Made by a program: the position numbers and the translations under genes. The notes beneath the pieces are model-generated. The model searched no databases, was not told the DNA's origin, and saw only the letters and a list, made by a program, of their open reading frames with translations. This document shows, in pieces, positions 1-10,315 of a stretch of 64,000 nucleotides of DNA. Within the stretch, counting starts at the first letter, position 1. Each line of letters starts with the position of its first letter. The DNA is from an uncultured Prevotellaceae bacterium (GTDB taxonomy: Bacteria > Bacteroidota > Bacteroidia > Bacteroidales > Bacteroidaceae): the NCBI GenBank assembly GCA_946188395.1, contig CAMHUU010000012.1:1-64000 (forward strand), given 5' to 3'.

Positions 1-34
1 TTCTTATGATTTTCTTATTGTTGCTTATCTATTC

Positions 35-1963
35 TTACTTCACCTCCTCGAAGTCGGCGTCCTGGATGTTGTCATCCTTCGGGGGCTCCTGACCAGCCTG
101 CTGGTTGTAGAAGGGACCCTGCTGCTGGTCAGCGCCGGGCTGAGGACCAGCCTGTGCACCAGCACCCTGATACATCTGCTGCGAGGCAGTCTGCCAAGCG
201 GCGTTCAGGGCATTGATGGCAGAGTCGATAGCAGCAATGTCGCCAGCCTTGTGGGCGTCCTTCAACTGCTGCAGTGCCTGTTCGATAGCGGGCTTGTGCT
301 GGGCAGGAATCTTGTCGCCAATCTCCTGCAGCTGATTCTCCGTCTGGAAAATCATCGAGTCAGCCTGATTCATCTTGTCCACACGCTCACGCTCACGCTT
401 GTCGTTCTCGGCGTTCTGCTCTGCCTCGGCCTTCATGCGGTTGATCTCGTCCTGCGACAGACCTGACGAAGCCTCGATGCGGATGGCCTGCTCCTTACCG
501 GTAGCCTTATCCTTGGCCGATACCTTCAGAATACCGTTGGCGTCGATGTCGAAGGTCACCTCAATCTGAGGAATACCACGACGGGCAGGAGCAATACCTG
601 TCAGGTTAAACTGACCGATCGACTTGTTCTGAGCTGCCATCGGGCGCTCACCCTGCAGCACGTGGATAGTTACCTCTGTCTGATTGTCAGCAGCAGTCGA
701 GAACACCTCGCTCTTCTTGCAAGGAATGGTCGTGTTGGCCTCGATGAGCTTGGTCATCACACCGCCCATAGTCTCGATACCCAGTGTCAACGGAGTCACG
801 TCGAGCAGCACGATGTCGCCTACTCCACCCTCCTTGTTCAGAATGGCACCCTGGATAGAAGCACCTACGGCCACCACCTCGTCAGGGTTCACACCCTTTG
901 AAGGCTCTTTGCCAAAGTAGTTCTTCACCAGCGTCTGCACGGCGGGGATACGGCTCGAACCACCTACGAGGATAACCTCGTCGATATCGGCAGTATTCAG
1001 CTTGGCGTCAGCCATAGCCTTCTGACAAGGTGCCAGACAAGCCTGAATCAGATCATGAGCCAACTGCTCGAACTTCGCACGTGTCAGTGTCTTCACCAAG
1101 TGCTTGGGAACACCGCCAACGGGCATGATGTACGGCAGGTTGATCTCCGTCGATGTGCTTGACGACAGCTCAATCTTTGCCTTCTCGGCAGCCTCCTTCA
1201 GACGCTGCATAGCCATCGGGTCGTCCTTCAGGTTGGCACCCTCGTCGTTCTTGAACTCCTGAACGAGCCAGTCGATGATGACCTGGTCGAAGTCGTCACC
1301 GCCAAGGTGTGTGTCACCATTGGTCGAGAGCACTTCGAACACACCGCCACCGAACTCCAGGATCGAGATATCGAACGTACCGCCACCCAGGTCGAACACG
1401 GCAATCTTCATGTCCTTGTTGGCCTTGTCAACACCGTATGCCAAAGCGGCAGCTGTGGGCTCGTTCACAATACGCTTCACGTTCAGACCGGCAATCTGGC
1501 CTGCCTCCTTCGTAGCCTGACGCTGAGAGTCCGAGAAGTAGGCAGGAACAGTGATAACGGCGTCCGTCACCTCCTGGCCCAGATAGTCCTCAGCGGTCTT
1601 CTTCATCTTCTGCAGCACCATAGCCGAAATCTCCTGCGGAGTATACTTACGGCCGTCGATGTCAACACGGGGATAACCACCCTCATTTACTACAGTATAA
1701 GGTACGCGCGAGATTTCCTTCTCGGTCTGCTGCCAGTTCTCACCCATGAAGCGCTTAATCGAATAAACGGTCTTCTTCGGGTTCGTAATAGCCTGACGCT
1801 TGGCGGGATCGCCAATCTTGCGCTCACCATTTTCCACAAAACCAACGACAGAAGGCGTCGTACGCTTGCCCTCGCTGTTGGCAATCACAACGGGCTCGTT
1901 GCCTTCGAATACGGCAACACAGCTGTTAGTTGTTCCTAAGTCAATTCCAATAATTTTTCCCAT
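35..1963 (-). CDS. dnaK: Molecular chaperone DnaK (Hsp70)
   Basis: [21 protein letters not shown] start, Hsp70 motifs ([28 protein letters not shown]), EEVK C-terminus. Confidence 0.98.
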   Translation of the reverse strand: MGKIIGIDLGTTNSCVAVFEGNEPVVIANSEGKRTTPSVVGFVENGERKIGDPAKRQAITNPKKTVYSIKRFMGENWQQTEKEISRVPYTVVNEGGYPRVDIDGRKYTPQEISAMVLQKMKKTAEDYLGQEVTDAVITVPAYFSDSQRQATKEAGQIAGLNVKRIVNEPTAAALAYGVDKANKDMKIAVFDLGGGTFDISILEFGGGVFEVLSTNGDTHLGGDDFDQVIIDWLVQEFKNDEGANLKDDPMAMQRLKEAAEKAKIELSSSTSTEINLPYIMPVGGVPKHLVKTLTRAKFEQLAHDLIQACLAPCQKAMADAKLNTADIDEVILVGGSSRIPAVQTLVKNYFGKEPSKGVNPDEVVAVGASIQGAILNKEGGVGDIVLLDVTPLTLGIETMGGVMTKLIEANTTIPCKKSEVFSTAADNQTEVTIHVLQGERPMAAQNKSIGQFNLTGIAPARRGIPQIEVTFDIDANGILKVSAKDKATGKEQAIRIEASSGLSQDEINRMKAEAEQNAENDKRERERVDKMNQADSMIFQTENQLQEIGDKIPAQHKPAIEQALQQLKDAHKAGDIAAIDSAINALNAAWQTASQQMYQGAGAQAGPQPGADQQQGPFYNQQAGQEPPKDDNIQDADFEEVK

Positions 1964-2141
1964 AGTTGTATATTTTTTATATGTTAATAATCACATGAAT
2001 TCTCACATTTTGACACTGACAAGATAGCAAAGTGCGTGCCAAAATAAAAAAAAATGAAGAATATAATGACATTTTGGCACAAGTTAGAAAAATTATTTGT
2101 AACTTTGTCGGCAGAATATCGATATTAGACAAAAAAACATC

Positions 2142-3563
2142 ATGATGAAAAGAATGATTTTGTTGGCAGGAATGGCTGTTGCCATGACCGCTGCTATGGC
2201 TCAAGACACGGATTACATCGTGAAGACGAAGAATGTAAAGAAGACAGCTGTCGCCGCAGCAGTCACCGCAGACGACGTCGTTGCCGAGGATGCCGAGCCA
2301 AAGGACTTTATGGGTAAGAACTTCCGTTTCTACAGCATGTGCGACTGGAAGGAGGGTATGCGATTCATGGTGATTCCCGAGAAGTACGACCTGTTGGTTA
2401 ACACCTTCCGCGACATGGCCACCAACAAGGAGGCCAGCAGCGGACGCCTGCGCCACCACATCATGGTCTACAAGGGTCACGAGGATATGCCAAACGGGCG
2501 CGTCCACATCAATTTCTATTGCGAGACCGACAAGAAGAGCTACTACTACGAGCTGCCCAACGGCACGTTCGATGACTACTGCTACGGCAAGCTGGGTGTC
2601 CCCACCCTGGCCTATCTGGGCGATGTCGACAAGGCCCGCGAGTTGCTCATGGACCAGCCGCTCATCACGCGTACCCAGTTCTTCCGCATTGATACCGAAT
2701 ACGACGGCGACGGATTCCAGGAGGTGAAATACCCGAAGAACAAGCTGGTCACCGTCAAGGCTATCGGCGTAGGCACCCGTGCGTTCCCCGTCAAGATTAT
2801 CGTCGAGGACGAGAATGGCGAACAGTTCTATCAGAATGTGGCCATGTCGAAGACTAACTGCGGCATGCGCGACGACGAGTTCGACGTCGACAACGCTAAA
2901 TTCCTCTTCGAGGGCTCGTTCGAGTTCACCGGTGCCGAGATGGAGGTGTCGAAGGACTACAAGACCTACCTGAACCAGACCGTCCACAATAAGTTCGCTA
3001 CAGCCATGAGCAGTAAGGGTGCCGGTAAGGAGCGCGACGTGAAGGTGCCACGCTTCACAGGTTTCATCATCGACGAAATCAACCGTAACAAGAATCAGGA
3101 AGGCTACTACACGCTGACACTGCGCGAAGTGGAGACCCGCCGTATCTACTATAAGGACATCACCTTCAACGAGGACAACCGCGGACCCCGCGAGGACTAC
3201 TTCGGCTATCTCTTCGGCATGGGTGAAGGTACATCGCGCAACACCACCCTCGAGACGCGTACCGCCATCCGCGAAGGCCGTGTCATTCCCGGTATGACTA
3301 TGGAGGAGGTTGAGATGGCTGTGGGCGAAAGCACCAACAAGCTGACCACCAGCGACGGCGTGACCGAGTGGTGGTATCCGCGTTCCAACAGTGTGCTGGT
3401 CGTCCAGTTCACCAAGGACGGCATCGTCAAGAAGGCTGGAGCCCGTGCCGCAGGAAACGGCGCAACTACCAAGAAACGCCGCATGGCCGAGCAGAGTGCC
3501 GGCAGCACGCGCCTGACGGGAAGCGGTTTCTCAAGCAAAGGCAACGCCACTCCTATACAATAA
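2142..3563 (+). CDS. Secreted hypothetical protein with a BamE/SmpA-like C-terminal segment
   Basis: Signal peptide MKRMILLAGMAVAMTAAMAQ; IREGRVIPGMTMEEVEMAVGESTNKLTTSDGVTEWWYP...VVQFTKDGIV resembles the SmpA/OmlA fold pattern. Confidence 0.75.
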   Translation: MMKRMILLAGMAVAMTAAMAQDTDYIVKTKNVKKTAVAAAVTADDVVAEDAEPKDFMGKNFRFYSMCDWKEGMRFMVIPEKYDLLVNTFRDMATNKEASSGRLRHHIMVYKGHEDMPNGRVHINFYCETDKKSYYYELPNGTFDDYCYGKLGVPTLAYLGDVDKARELLMDQPLITRTQFFRIDTEYDGDGFQEVKYPKNKLVTVKAIGVGTRAFPVKIIVEDENGEQFYQNVAMSKTNCGMRDDEFDVDNAKFLFEGSFEFTGAEMEVSKDYKTYLNQTVHNKFATAMSSKGAGKERDVKVPRFTGFIIDEINRNKNQEGYYTLTLREVETRRIYYKDITFNEDNRGPREDYFGYLFGMGEGTSRNTTLETRTAIREGRVIPGMTMEEVEMAVGESTNKLTTSDGVTEWWYPRSNSVLVVQFTKDGIVKKAGARAAGNGATTKKRRMAEQSAGSTRLTGSGFSSKGNATPIQ

Positions 3564-3600
3564 TAAGTAAGGGCCGCAAGTTTGCGGCCCTTACTTATTA
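3561..3600. terminator. Bidirectional terminator-like palindrome between convergent genes
   Basis: taataagtaagggccgcaa-gt-ttgcggcccttacttatta: 19-bp perfect arms. Confidence 0.85.
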
Positions 3601-4635
3601 TTGATTATTCTCTGCAATCTTCGCCATGATCTTGGCTTCAATCTCGTCACACAGCTCGGGATTGTCCTTCAGCAACTCCTTCACCGCAGCATCACCCTGC
3701 CCCAGCTTGGTGTCACCATACGAGAACCACGAACCGCTCTTCTTGATGATGTTGTATTCAACACCCAGGCTCACGATTTCGCCAACCTTCGAGATACCCT
3801 CGCCATACATGATTTCGAACTCGGCTTTACGGAAGGGAGGAGCCACCTTGTTCTTCACTACCTTCACCTTCACCTGACTACCAATGGCGGTCTCGCCGTC
3901 CTTGATGGGCGCATTCGACTTGCGGACGTCGATACGCACTGAGGCATAGAACTTCAGCGCATTACCACCCGTCGTGGTCTCGGGACTGCCAAACATGACA
4001 CCAATCTTCTCGCGCAGCTGGTTGATGAAGATACAGGTCGTCTTGGTCTTCGAAATGGTACCGGTCAGCTTACGCAGGGCCTGGCTCATCAGACGGGCAT
4101 GCAGACCAACCTTGTTCTCACCCATGTCACCCTCGATCTCAGCCTTGGGAGTCAGCGCAGCCACCGAGTCGACAACCAGGATGTCGACAGCCGACGAACG
4201 AATCAGCTGGTCGGCAATCTCCAGCGCCTGCTCACCATTGTCGGGCTGCGAGATATACAGATTGGCGATATCCACACCCAGCTTCTCGGCATAGAAGCGG
4301 TCGAAGGCGTGCTCAGCGTCGATGAAGGCAGCAACGCCGCCGGCCTTCTGACACTCGGCAATGGCATGGATGGCCAGCGTGGTCTTACCCGACGACTCCG
4401 GACCGTAAATCTCGATGATGCGGCCCTTGGGGTAACCGCCCACACCCAGTGCGGCATTCAGACCTATCGAGCCCGTGGGAATCACCTCGATGTTCTCAAT
4501 CTTTTCTTCACCCATCTTCATGATGCTGCCCTTGCCGAAGCTCTTCTCAATCTGAGCCAACGCATTCTGCAAGGCTTTCATCTTTTGCTCTTGCGGGGTC
4601 AAATTCTCTTTCTCTTCTTTTTCTTTCTTTGCCAT
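3598..4635 (-). CDS. recA: Recombinase RecA
   Basis: [20 protein letters not shown] Walker A; RecA-family sequence throughout. Confidence 0.98.
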   Translation of the reverse strand: MAKKEKEEKENLTPQEQKMKALQNALAQIEKSFGKGSIMKMGEEKIENIEVIPTGSIGLNAALGVGGYPKGRIIEIYGPESSGKTTLAIHAIAECQKAGGVAAFIDAEHAFDRFYAEKLGVDIANLYISQPDNGEQALEIADQLIRSSAVDILVVDSVAALTPKAEIEGDMGENKVGLHARLMSQALRKLTGTISKTKTTCIFINQLREKIGVMFGSPETTTGGNALKFYASVRIDVRKSNAPIKDGETAIGSQVKVKVVKNKVAPPFRKAEFEIMYGEGISKVGEIVSLGVEYNIIKKSGSWFSYGDTKLGQGDAAVKELLKDNPELCDEIEAKIMAKIAENNQ

Positions 4636-4655
4636 AATATAATATGTTTAGTTTA

Positions 4656-7010
4656 TTATAGTTTACATGTTACTGTCTGACCTTCATACGTCACCGACTG
4701 TCGACTGCCGTCGGGGGTGATAACGATAAAGGTGCGCTTTCCGATCATGCCGGGATAGCTGCCCTGGCGACTGCCAATGGTCAGCGTCCGCGTGCGGTTG
4801 TCCCACTGCATCGGAATCACGCTGTAGACGCCCTGCTCGTAACGATAGCTGTCGCCCTCGTCCTCATACAGGGAGAACCGTCCGTCAGCACCGGGATAGA
4901 CGCGCAGCTCCAGCTCGTCCCACGACTTCTCGCCGACGTACTGCATCACCGGACCCATAGGCACGATGCTGCCTGCACGGACAAACATCGGCACACGGTT
5001 CAGCTGCGTTTCCAGCGTCACCGTCTGGCCGCCCTTATATCGCTTACCCGTCCAGAAGTCGTACCATTCGGCACCCTCCGGCAGGTATTTCACAGCGCTC
5101 TTCTTCGCCGCCCAATCAATTCTTAATTCTTCATTCCTAATTCTTAATTCATTCCGGTCCCATCCCGTCATAGCGTCCGTGCGGATAATTTTCTCCTCCG
5201 TATACTGCGGGTCTACAATGGGACAAGCCAGGATGCTGCGACCGAACATAAACTCGTCGGTCATGTTCCACACGCGCTTGTCGCTGGCGAAGTCGGAAAA
5301 CAGCGGACGCATATAGCTGTCGTTGTTCGACGTCACCTGCCAGGCGGTACTATATAAATAAGGTATAAGCTGGTAGCGCAGACCGATGGCCTCCTCAATG
5401 GCGTCGTACACGGGATCTCCCTTCTTGCCGAACTGCCAGATCTCGCGGGGCGCATCGGCACCATGACTGCGGAACACCGGACAGAACAGTCCGTACTGCA
5501 TCCAGCGTACGTACAGCTCCTGGAACTGCGGATTCTTGGGAGCCGACGCCGGACCCATTGTGTTATAGGCATTACAAAAGAAACCGCCGATGTCGGTATT
5601 GAAGTTGGGGTTGCCCGTCAGCGTGAAGCTCAGTCCGGCAGGCACCTGCTTGCGCAGCATATCCCACGACGAGTTCACGTCGCCGCTCCACATGTTCGAA
5701 CCGTAGTGCTGCTGTCCGGCAAACGACGAGCGTGTCATGATGAACACGCGCTTCGGGCTGTCGGCATAATCCCTGCGCTGCGACTGATAGATGCCACGAA
5801 CTGTCTCCAGCGGGAAGGCGTTACGCTGCGAGCGCCACGTGCCGCCATACACCTTGTGGTTGTAGTCGGCCTCCGTCGGATAGAAACAGTCCGGATCCGT
5901 CGAGTCCATCCACCAGGCGTCCGTGCCATAGTCGTACAGCTTTCTCAGGTATTTCCAATAGATGTCGCGGGCCACGGGACTGAAGGCGTCATACACCTTT
6001 ACGCCCGACGGATAGTCCTCCTTCATTGGCGGCCACACATGCGAGATACCGCTCTGCGGCCACGTCTCGAAAGGCATCAGCAGGCCCTTTTCGTTCAACT
6101 CACGGAACTGCTTGGTCTGCGGTCCGAAACTGGCCCATATCGAAATCATGAAGTGGGCGTGCTTCCGGTGCACGTTCTCTATCAGCTGCTTGCCGGTGGC
6201 AAAGTCCTCCGACAGGAAGTCCATTGCGTTCCACAGGTAGTTCGAACCCCAGTACTGCCAGTCCTGGATGATACCGTCCAGCGGCACCTGCAACTCGCGG
6301 TACTTGTCGACGATGCTCTCCGTCTCCCGTGCGGTCTTATAGCGTTCCTTCGACTGCCAGAAGCCATAGGTCCACAACGGAAACATCGGCACGTCGCCCG
6401 TCAGCCAGCGCATCTGGGCTATCACGCCGTCGGCACTGCCGCCATACATGAAGTAATAGTCCACGCCCTGACCGGCCTCCGAGGTGAATGTCATACCATC
6501 CTGTCCGTCGGCAAAGTCCGTGGGCGAATAGTTCTCCCAGTACAGGCCCCAGCCCTTAATCGACTGCAGCACGTTCTGGAAGTCCTCCAGGTTCGACTGC
6601 TCCATGCGCTTCTGCGTGCCGCGGCGGTTCATCTTGCCGTCCTGGATGGTACCCAGGCCGTAGATGGCCTCGTCCTTGTCCAGCAGAAAGGTCTGACTCA
6701 CCTGCCACTCGTCGATGGTCTTCCGAATCAGGCTCCAACCACCCTCGCGCAGCAGCACCTTGCCCTTCGCCGTCAGGAACGTCAGGCGCCCCTGGGCGTC
6801 CTGCCTGACCGTCAGTTCACTGCTCTTCCACGTGTTGCCGCTCTTCGCGACGGCCACCTCGCCGGGCTTGGCTGTCACCACCAGACTCTTCGTCGGCGTG
6901 CCCTTCACCACATGCACCATGTTCGGGGCCATGAACTCTATCTTCACATCCTGAGCCCAGCCCACCACGGTGGTCAGCACCACGGTCAATGCTATCAGTA
7001 TTCGCTTCAT
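4656..7010 (-). CDS. GH31 family glycosidase (alpha-xylosidase/alpha-glucosidase-like); in frame with the upstream gene
   Basis: Internal Met with signal peptide MKRILIALTVVLTTVVGWAQ; GH31 motifs GIIQDWQYWG, DAWWMDSTDPD. C-terminal 784 aa of the 1205-aa ORF. Confidence 0.85.
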   Translation of the reverse strand: MKRILIALTVVLTTVVGWAQDVKIEFMAPNMVHVVKGTPTKSLVVTAKPGEVAVAKSGNTWKSSELTVRQDAQGRLTFLTAKGKVLLREGGWSLIRKTIDEWQVSQTFLLDKDEAIYGLGTIQDGKMNRRGTQKRMEQSNLEDFQNVLQSIKGWGLYWENYSPTDFADGQDGMTFTSEAGQGVDYYFMYGGSADGVIAQMRWLTGDVPMFPLWTYGFWQSKERYKTARETESIVDKYRELQVPLDGIIQDWQYWGSNYLWNAMDFLSEDFATGKQLIENVHRKHAHFMISIWASFGPQTKQFRELNEKGLLMPFETWPQSGISHVWPPMKEDYPSGVKVYDAFSPVARDIYWKYLRKLYDYGTDAWWMDSTDPDCFYPTEADYNHKVYGGTWRSQRNAFPLETVRGIYQSQRRDYADSPKRVFIMTRSSFAGQQHYGSNMWSGDVNSSWDMLRKQVPAGLSFTLTGNPNFNTDIGGFFCNAYNTMGPASAPKNPQFQELYVRWMQYGLFCPVFRSHGADAPREIWQFGKKGDPVYDAIEEAIGLRYQLIPYLYSTAWQVTSNNDSYMRPLFSDFASDKRVWNMTDEFMFGRSILACPIVDPQYTEEKIIRTDAMTGWDRNELRIRNEELRIDWAAKKSAVKYLPEGAEWYDFWTGKRYKGGQTVTLETQLNRVPMFVRAGSIVPMGPVMQYVGEKSWDELELRVYPGADGRFSLYEDEGDSYRYEQGVYSVIPMQWDNRTRTLTIGSRQGSYPGMIGKRTFIVITPDGSRQSVTYEGQTVTCKL
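5114..5148. repeat. 7-bp tandem array inside the GH31 coding region
   Basis: AATCAAT TCTTAAT TCTTCAT TCCTAAT TCTTAAT. Confidence 0.9.
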
Positions 7011-8273
7011 CGTCTGTCGTCGTTGGACTGTTGTTTCTAATTCCAAGTCTCCGTCGTGAATCTCGTGCCAAGGCAGACCCTGCTTGTTCAGTTGCTCCAT
7101 AAACGGATCGGGGTCAAACTCCTCCACATTGTGCACGCCGGGCTTCTTCCACAGACCCTTGCAGAACATCATCGCACCAATCATCGCCGGCACGCCCGTA
7201 GTATACGACACGCCCTGCATGCCCGTCTCTTCGTAGGCCGCACGGTGCGAACAGTTGTTATACACATAGTAGGTATGCTCCCGTCCGTCGTTGCCGATAC
7301 CGCGAATCCTACAGCCGATGCTCGTCTCGCCTTCGTAGTTCTCGCCCAGATCCTGCGGATTGGGCAGCACGGCCTTCAGGAACTGCAGGGGCACAATTTT
7401 TACTTTGGCTACGCCACTGCCGTCGGCCAGTGGAGCCTCGTACTCGACCTCGTCGATGCGACTCATGCCGATGTTCTGAATCACCTCCAGGTGCTTCAGA
7501 TACTGCTGTCCGAAGGTCATCCAGAATCGGGCACGCTTAATCGTCGGATAGTTAATCACCAGCGACTCGATTTCCTCGTGGTGCAACAGGTAGCTGTCGC
7601 GCGGACCGATGTTCGGATACGTCAGGTCCTTGTGAATCTCCAGCGGCTCCGTCTCCACCCACTGGCCGTTCTCCCAGTAGAGGCCCTTCTGCGTAATTTC
7701 GCGGATGTTAATCTCGGGATTGAAGTTGGTGGCAAAAGCCTTATGGTGGTCGCCGGCATTACAGTCGACGATGTCCAGATACTGAATCTCCTTAAAGTGG
7801 TGCTTGGCGGCGTAGGCCGTATAGATGCTCGTCACACCCGGGTCGAAACCGCAGCCCAGAATAGCTGTCAGTCCGGCCTGCTCGAAGCGCTCGCGGTAGG
7901 CCCACTGCCACGAGTACTCGAAGTGAGCCTCGTCCTTCGGCTCGTAGTTCGCTGTGTCCAGGTAGCTGCATCCGCAAGCAAGACAGGCGTCCATAATCGT
8001 CAGGTCCTGATAGGGCAACGCCAGGTTTATCACCAGCTCGGGCTTGTAGTCATCGAACAGCGCCTTCAGCTGCTCCACGTCGTCAGCGTCCACCTGTGCC
8101 GTCTTGATGTCCAGCGTGTAGCCTGCCTTATGGATGTCCTCCACGATCTTGTCGCACTTCGCCTTCCTGCGACTGGCAATCATAAACTCCGTAAACACGT
8201 CAGCATTCTGAGCAATCTTGAATGCTGCCACTGTTGCGACGCCCCCGGCGCCAATCATTAATACTCTAGCCAT
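7011..8273 (-). CDS. Saccharopine dehydrogenase family / carboxynorspermidine dehydrogenase-like; N-terminal 421 aa of the 1205-aa ORF, no stop before the GH31 part
   Basis: MARVLMIGAGGVATVAAFKIAQN Rossmann start, GCGFDPGVTSIYTAYAAKHHF; continuous frame 4656..8273. Confidence 0.85.
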
Positions 8274-8304
8274 AGTTTTATTTAGTTTTTTCGTTATTAC
8301 GTTA

Positions 8305-8991
8305 TTACGACATTTTATTTATCTCTTCCGAACGAATTCCCAGCGCTGCCATCAGCGAATAGCCCAGAATCTCCTGTCGGAAGTTCCCGCCCTCCATGGG
8401 CTGCATGGCCAGCACCGTCACGTGCTTGTCGGGGTCGGCGTGGCGCAATCCTTCGCGCACCTTCTGGAATATCTCCTCGGCATTCGGCACCACAATCATC
8501 CGCTTCACCTCCTCGGCATTCGCAATAATCTGCATCGAGTCCACAAACAGGTCGTCCATCGTCGTCAGCTCCTCCACGGGAACGCAGCTCATCAGAAACT
8601 CCCCCAGCCTACCCGTAAACGCCTTACCGTCCAGTTCGGCGAAGCTGCCCGGCGCGAAGTTATCCATTTTCAGGCCCTTGTGCAACAGCACCACCTGGAC
8701 ACTTCGCTGGATCACTTGGGGACGGTTCTGATGATCACAGTCGACTTTCGACGACGGATCAGCAGAACCGTCCCCATGATCCGCTGGCCGCAGTCCGCCG
8801 TCCAGCGCCACGCACTCCAGCCACTGCGCCATATCGGCCTGCGGAATCCGCCGACCTATCATGCGTTCGAAATTCACTATCAAGTCAAATGCCACCTTGT
8901 CCACGTAGTCTGCGTCGACCAGAATGACATTCTCACACCATTTCGTTTCTTTCATGCCTGCAAAGATAGTGAAAATCGAACGAAAAACCAA
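8305..8991 (-). CDS. Conserved Bacteroidales hypothetical protein with an internal REP-like insertion
   Basis: ORF 228 aa; first Met uncertain (MKETKWCENVILVDADYVDK also plausible). Confidence 0.7.
   Translation of the reverse strand: MVFRSIFTIFAGMKETKWCENVILVDADYVDKVAFDLIVNFERMIGRRIPQADMAQWLECVALDGGLRPADHGDGSADPSSKVDCDHQNRPQVIQRSVQVVLLHKGLKMDNFAPGSFAELDGKAFTGRLGEFLMSCVPVEELTTMDDLFVDSMQIIANAEEVKRMIVVPNAEEIFQKVREGLRHADPDKHVTVLAMQPMEGGNFRQEILGYSLMAALGIRSEEINKMS
8711..8785. repeat. REP-like imperfect palindrome (GGGGACGGTTCTG...CAGAACCGTCCCC) inside a CDS
   Basis: 13-bp perfect inverted repeat 8718-8730/8763-8775, extended by GGATCA on both sides, with an inner hairpin gtcga-ctt-tcgac (8740-8752). 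Confidence 0.85.
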
Positions 8992-9045
8992 ATAATTTTG
9001 AGTTTTTCTGAGATGCAGCCTATCTTCGACGAAGTCAAGGGTAAT

Positions 9046-9084
9046 AAAAAAAATCGGACTGACCTCACATCAGCCCGATTTTTT
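9046..9084. terminator. Terminator-like hairpin of a family repeated at 34785-34820
   Basis: aaaaatcggactgacctcacatcagcccgattttttt. Confidence 0.7.
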
Positions 9085-9570
9085 TAGTTTGAAAAATTTT
9101 CTTTTAGATTTTGTTTAATTTTGAGGCCTTCAGGCCGCCCCCCATCAAGGTCCTCAAATATGTATCTTCCAGCAAAATGGCATGATTTTTTTCACGAAAA
9201 TACAAATCCGGTTGCTTTTCCGTGTAAAAAATGGGAGAGACATGGGCGAGACCCTAGCGAGCAATGGGAGCAATGCTAGCCATGACCACTTTAGATGCCA
9301 AATGAAGGCTTCCACTTTATACAAAGAACTTCCCAACGGAAACGCCTCACGCCTTATGCTATTCTAACCAACGGGGTTTTAGTTAAAGCAAGTGAACTTC
9401 TGTTAAGTCCATTAACATATTTCGCGCTTTTTGCCGATTTAACGATTTTAACAGAATTCCCTTAAAACGTTAAGGGGAAAAATCGCCATCTTCAGCCTCA
9501 TTGGGCTAAAGGACCTTGCTTGATAATTCCATTCCCTAAATAGTTTTATTTATGCGCGCGAATCGCAGAT

Positions 9571-9614
9571 GAATTCAGCCTCCGAACGCTTCGAATTCAG
9601 CCTCCAAACCCGCG
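9571..9614. repeat. 22-bp direct repeat x2
   Basis: gaattcagcctccgaacgcttc / gaattcagcctccaaacccgcg. Confidence 0.7.
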
Positions 9615-9615
9615 T

Positions 9616-9726
9616 AGCGATGTCATTGGCGAACATGTTGGCAAACTGCTAAAAGATGATGGCAAACCTTTAGACGCCTATTCAGAAATTCCTTGGCAAG
9701 CCATTTATGGTCTTAGGAACATAAAA
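9616..9726 (+). pseudogene. Possible HepT-like (DUF86/HEPN toxin) C-terminal remnant
   Basis: Frame reads SDVIGEHVGKLLKDDGKPLDAYSEIPWQAIYGLRNIK, resembling the HepT IGEA...YPEIPW..I.GLRN block; no N-terminus and no following RxxxxH. Confidence 0.5.
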
Positions 9727-9740
9727 GGTAATTGTCGATT

Positions 9741-10008
9741 CATTCCGATAGTCTCTACGACTCATTCGAATAGTCTCTATGGGGGTATAGGGACTATTCG
9801 AATGACTTGTTCGGATAATCTGAACGACACAAAGAAACTATCCGGACGAGGAATAGGTCACTTCCTTCTGTTAGATAAAAGGCTCTTATTGCACAATAAG
9901 TGGCTGTTATTGGAAAATAAGTACCGCTTATTTGGAAATACTCCCAGAGTATTCGGAAATACTCCCAGAGTATTCGGAATTACTCTCGGAGTTTTGAAAA
10001 CGGCGGTG
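9741..10008. repeat. Block of degenerate 21/22-bp periodic palindromic repeats
   Basis: 22-bp units at 9741, 9763, 9785, 9807; 21-bp units at 9883, 9904, 9925, 9946, 9967; ggaaatactcccagagtattc repeated at 9934 and 9955; 18-bp inverted repeat 9763-9780/9787-9804. Confidence 0.75.
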
Positions 10009-10315
10009 GGAGATTATTTCCATCTACCACTAATCTTCCACCACTATCATTCCTTTAAATAAAGGCATTCCAAAAGGCTGGTGGCAGTATGGCAGTAAAA
10101 ATGTGAAAATTTGCATAAATACGTACTCACGTGAAGAAACTTCTGGCACTGACCGCATTGGGCACGCCCAGCTGCTTAAATTTTGGCTTTTTTGTTTTTA
10201 CAACAAAGTGTATCACCCCCGCGATACATGGGTTTTTGAGGCGGGAGGGGACTTCATGCAAAAATATTTTGTAGTTCAAGAATTAAACCGTAACTTTGCA
10301 ACGTAAATGCAACAA

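Noticed and set aside
5463-8261. 525-aa and 401-aa ORFs antisense to the GH31/dehydrogenase ORF
   Set aside because: Fully overlap well-supported coding sequence; translations look like typical antisense (H/L/V/R-rich).
8614-8621. Additional CGTAAACG core sites (also ~31036) as operators
   Set aside because: Only the 8-bp core matches, inside coding sequence; about two chance hits are expected in 64 kb.
9802-10062. 86-aa ORF with FGNTPRVFGNTPRVFG repeats
   Set aside because: Explained by the 21-bp periodic DNA repeats; no start context or protein-like composition.
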